A DNA stretch of 64,000 nucleotides, from assembly GCF_009363715.1 (NCBI RefSeq), contig NZ_CP045404.1:3006001-3070000 (forward strand), given 5' to 3'. Below, piece by piece: positions 63,911-64,000 of this stretch; position 1 is the first letter of the stretch, and each line of letters begins with the position of its first letter. The translations under genes were made by a program, and so were the position numbers. This stretch comes from Roseovarius sp. THAF9. Its GTDB lineage: Bacteria; Pseudomonadota; Alphaproteobacteria; Rhodobacterales; Rhodobacteraceae. The notes beneath the pieces were generated by a model. The model had not been told where the DNA came from, ran no database searches, and saw only the letters and a list, made by a program, of their open reading frames with translations.

Positions 63911-64000
63911 GAACCCAAGGCTCGCCGTTGTTTACCACCCAGCCTATTTATTCGCCACGGGGCGCGAGTGCAATCAAACGAACAAGGCTGCGGCGAAAAA

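Overview
The window is a GC-rich, gene-dense chromosomal segment of an alphaproteobacterium, most probably a marine Rhodobacterales (Roseobacter-group) species. The evidence is the gene content: a fused MrpA/B antiporter operon, UPF0262, DUF2948, DUF2125, a Hint-domain protein, homospermidine synthase, and an HpsN/CuyA organosulfonate operon, in gene orders such as murA-DUF2948-x-hisD typical of that group. This is inferred from protein families; no rRNA is present. No phage, transposase, integrase or CRISPR array is seen.

Layout. 0.1-9.4 kb: clpA, an M23 peptidase, an ExbB/MotA-like plus OmpA/MotB-like membrane pair, ChaC, DUF2125 and an extensin-like lipoprotein. 9.4-14 kb: the coupled tyrC-hisC genes, homospermidine synthase and rpsD. 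14.2-21 kb: a 38-codon small ORF, then the Mrp Na+/H+ antiporter operon (mrpA(B)CDEFG), in which every junction overlaps or touches. 20.8-24.2 kb: a Hint protein, an LpxR-like outer-membrane protein and an Asp/Glu-racemase-superfamily enzyme. 24.3-31.3 kb: GNAT, a ketosteroid-isomerase-like gene broken by an in-frame TGA, an LMW phosphatase and UPF0262; then a cytochrome c in opposite orientation, hisD, DUF2948, murA, a 56-aa basic protein and tRNA-Thr. 31.5-38.2 kb: the cell-shape operon mreB-mreC-mreD-mrdA-rodA, followed by a ghrA-like gene. 38.3-42.9 kb: SseB-like, UDG-family, pncA, FMN reductase, trhO and an arabinose-5-phosphate isomerase. 43-46.2 kb: three overlapping nucleotide-sugar genes (gmd, an fcl/colC-like gene, a colD-like gene) that together fit GDP-L-colitose synthesis. 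46.2-56.4 kb: SDR, YcaQ-like, panBC, M20 peptidase, gph, DUF1330, a sirtuin and a site-2 protease. 56.5-59.5 kb: hpsN-cuyA-racemase (sulfonate catabolism). 59.6-64 kb: a helix-hairpin-helix/histone-H1-like gene split by a homopolymer frameshift, a TonB-like protein, a small coiled-coil membrane protein and a BON/OmpA protein.

Non-coding structure. There are at least four repeat families: paired AT-rich palindromes at gene ends (42.9, 56.4, 60.2 kb, with a variant at 8.7 kb); a MITE-like element of about 170 bp (11.6, 14.4, 23.2 kb); a short repeat containing GTAGGG at gene ends (14.6, 51.4 kb); and a CCGAAAACCGGTTTCC element near rpsD. A nearly identical TGTATATACAATG-type palindrome lies upstream of both the 38-codon gene and the HhH/H1-like gene. 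Four T-tracts in exact 10-bp phase precede the Hint gene. Many starts reported here were moved from the longest possible reading frame because a good ribosome binding site, a signal peptide or an overlap with the neighbour pointed elsewhere.
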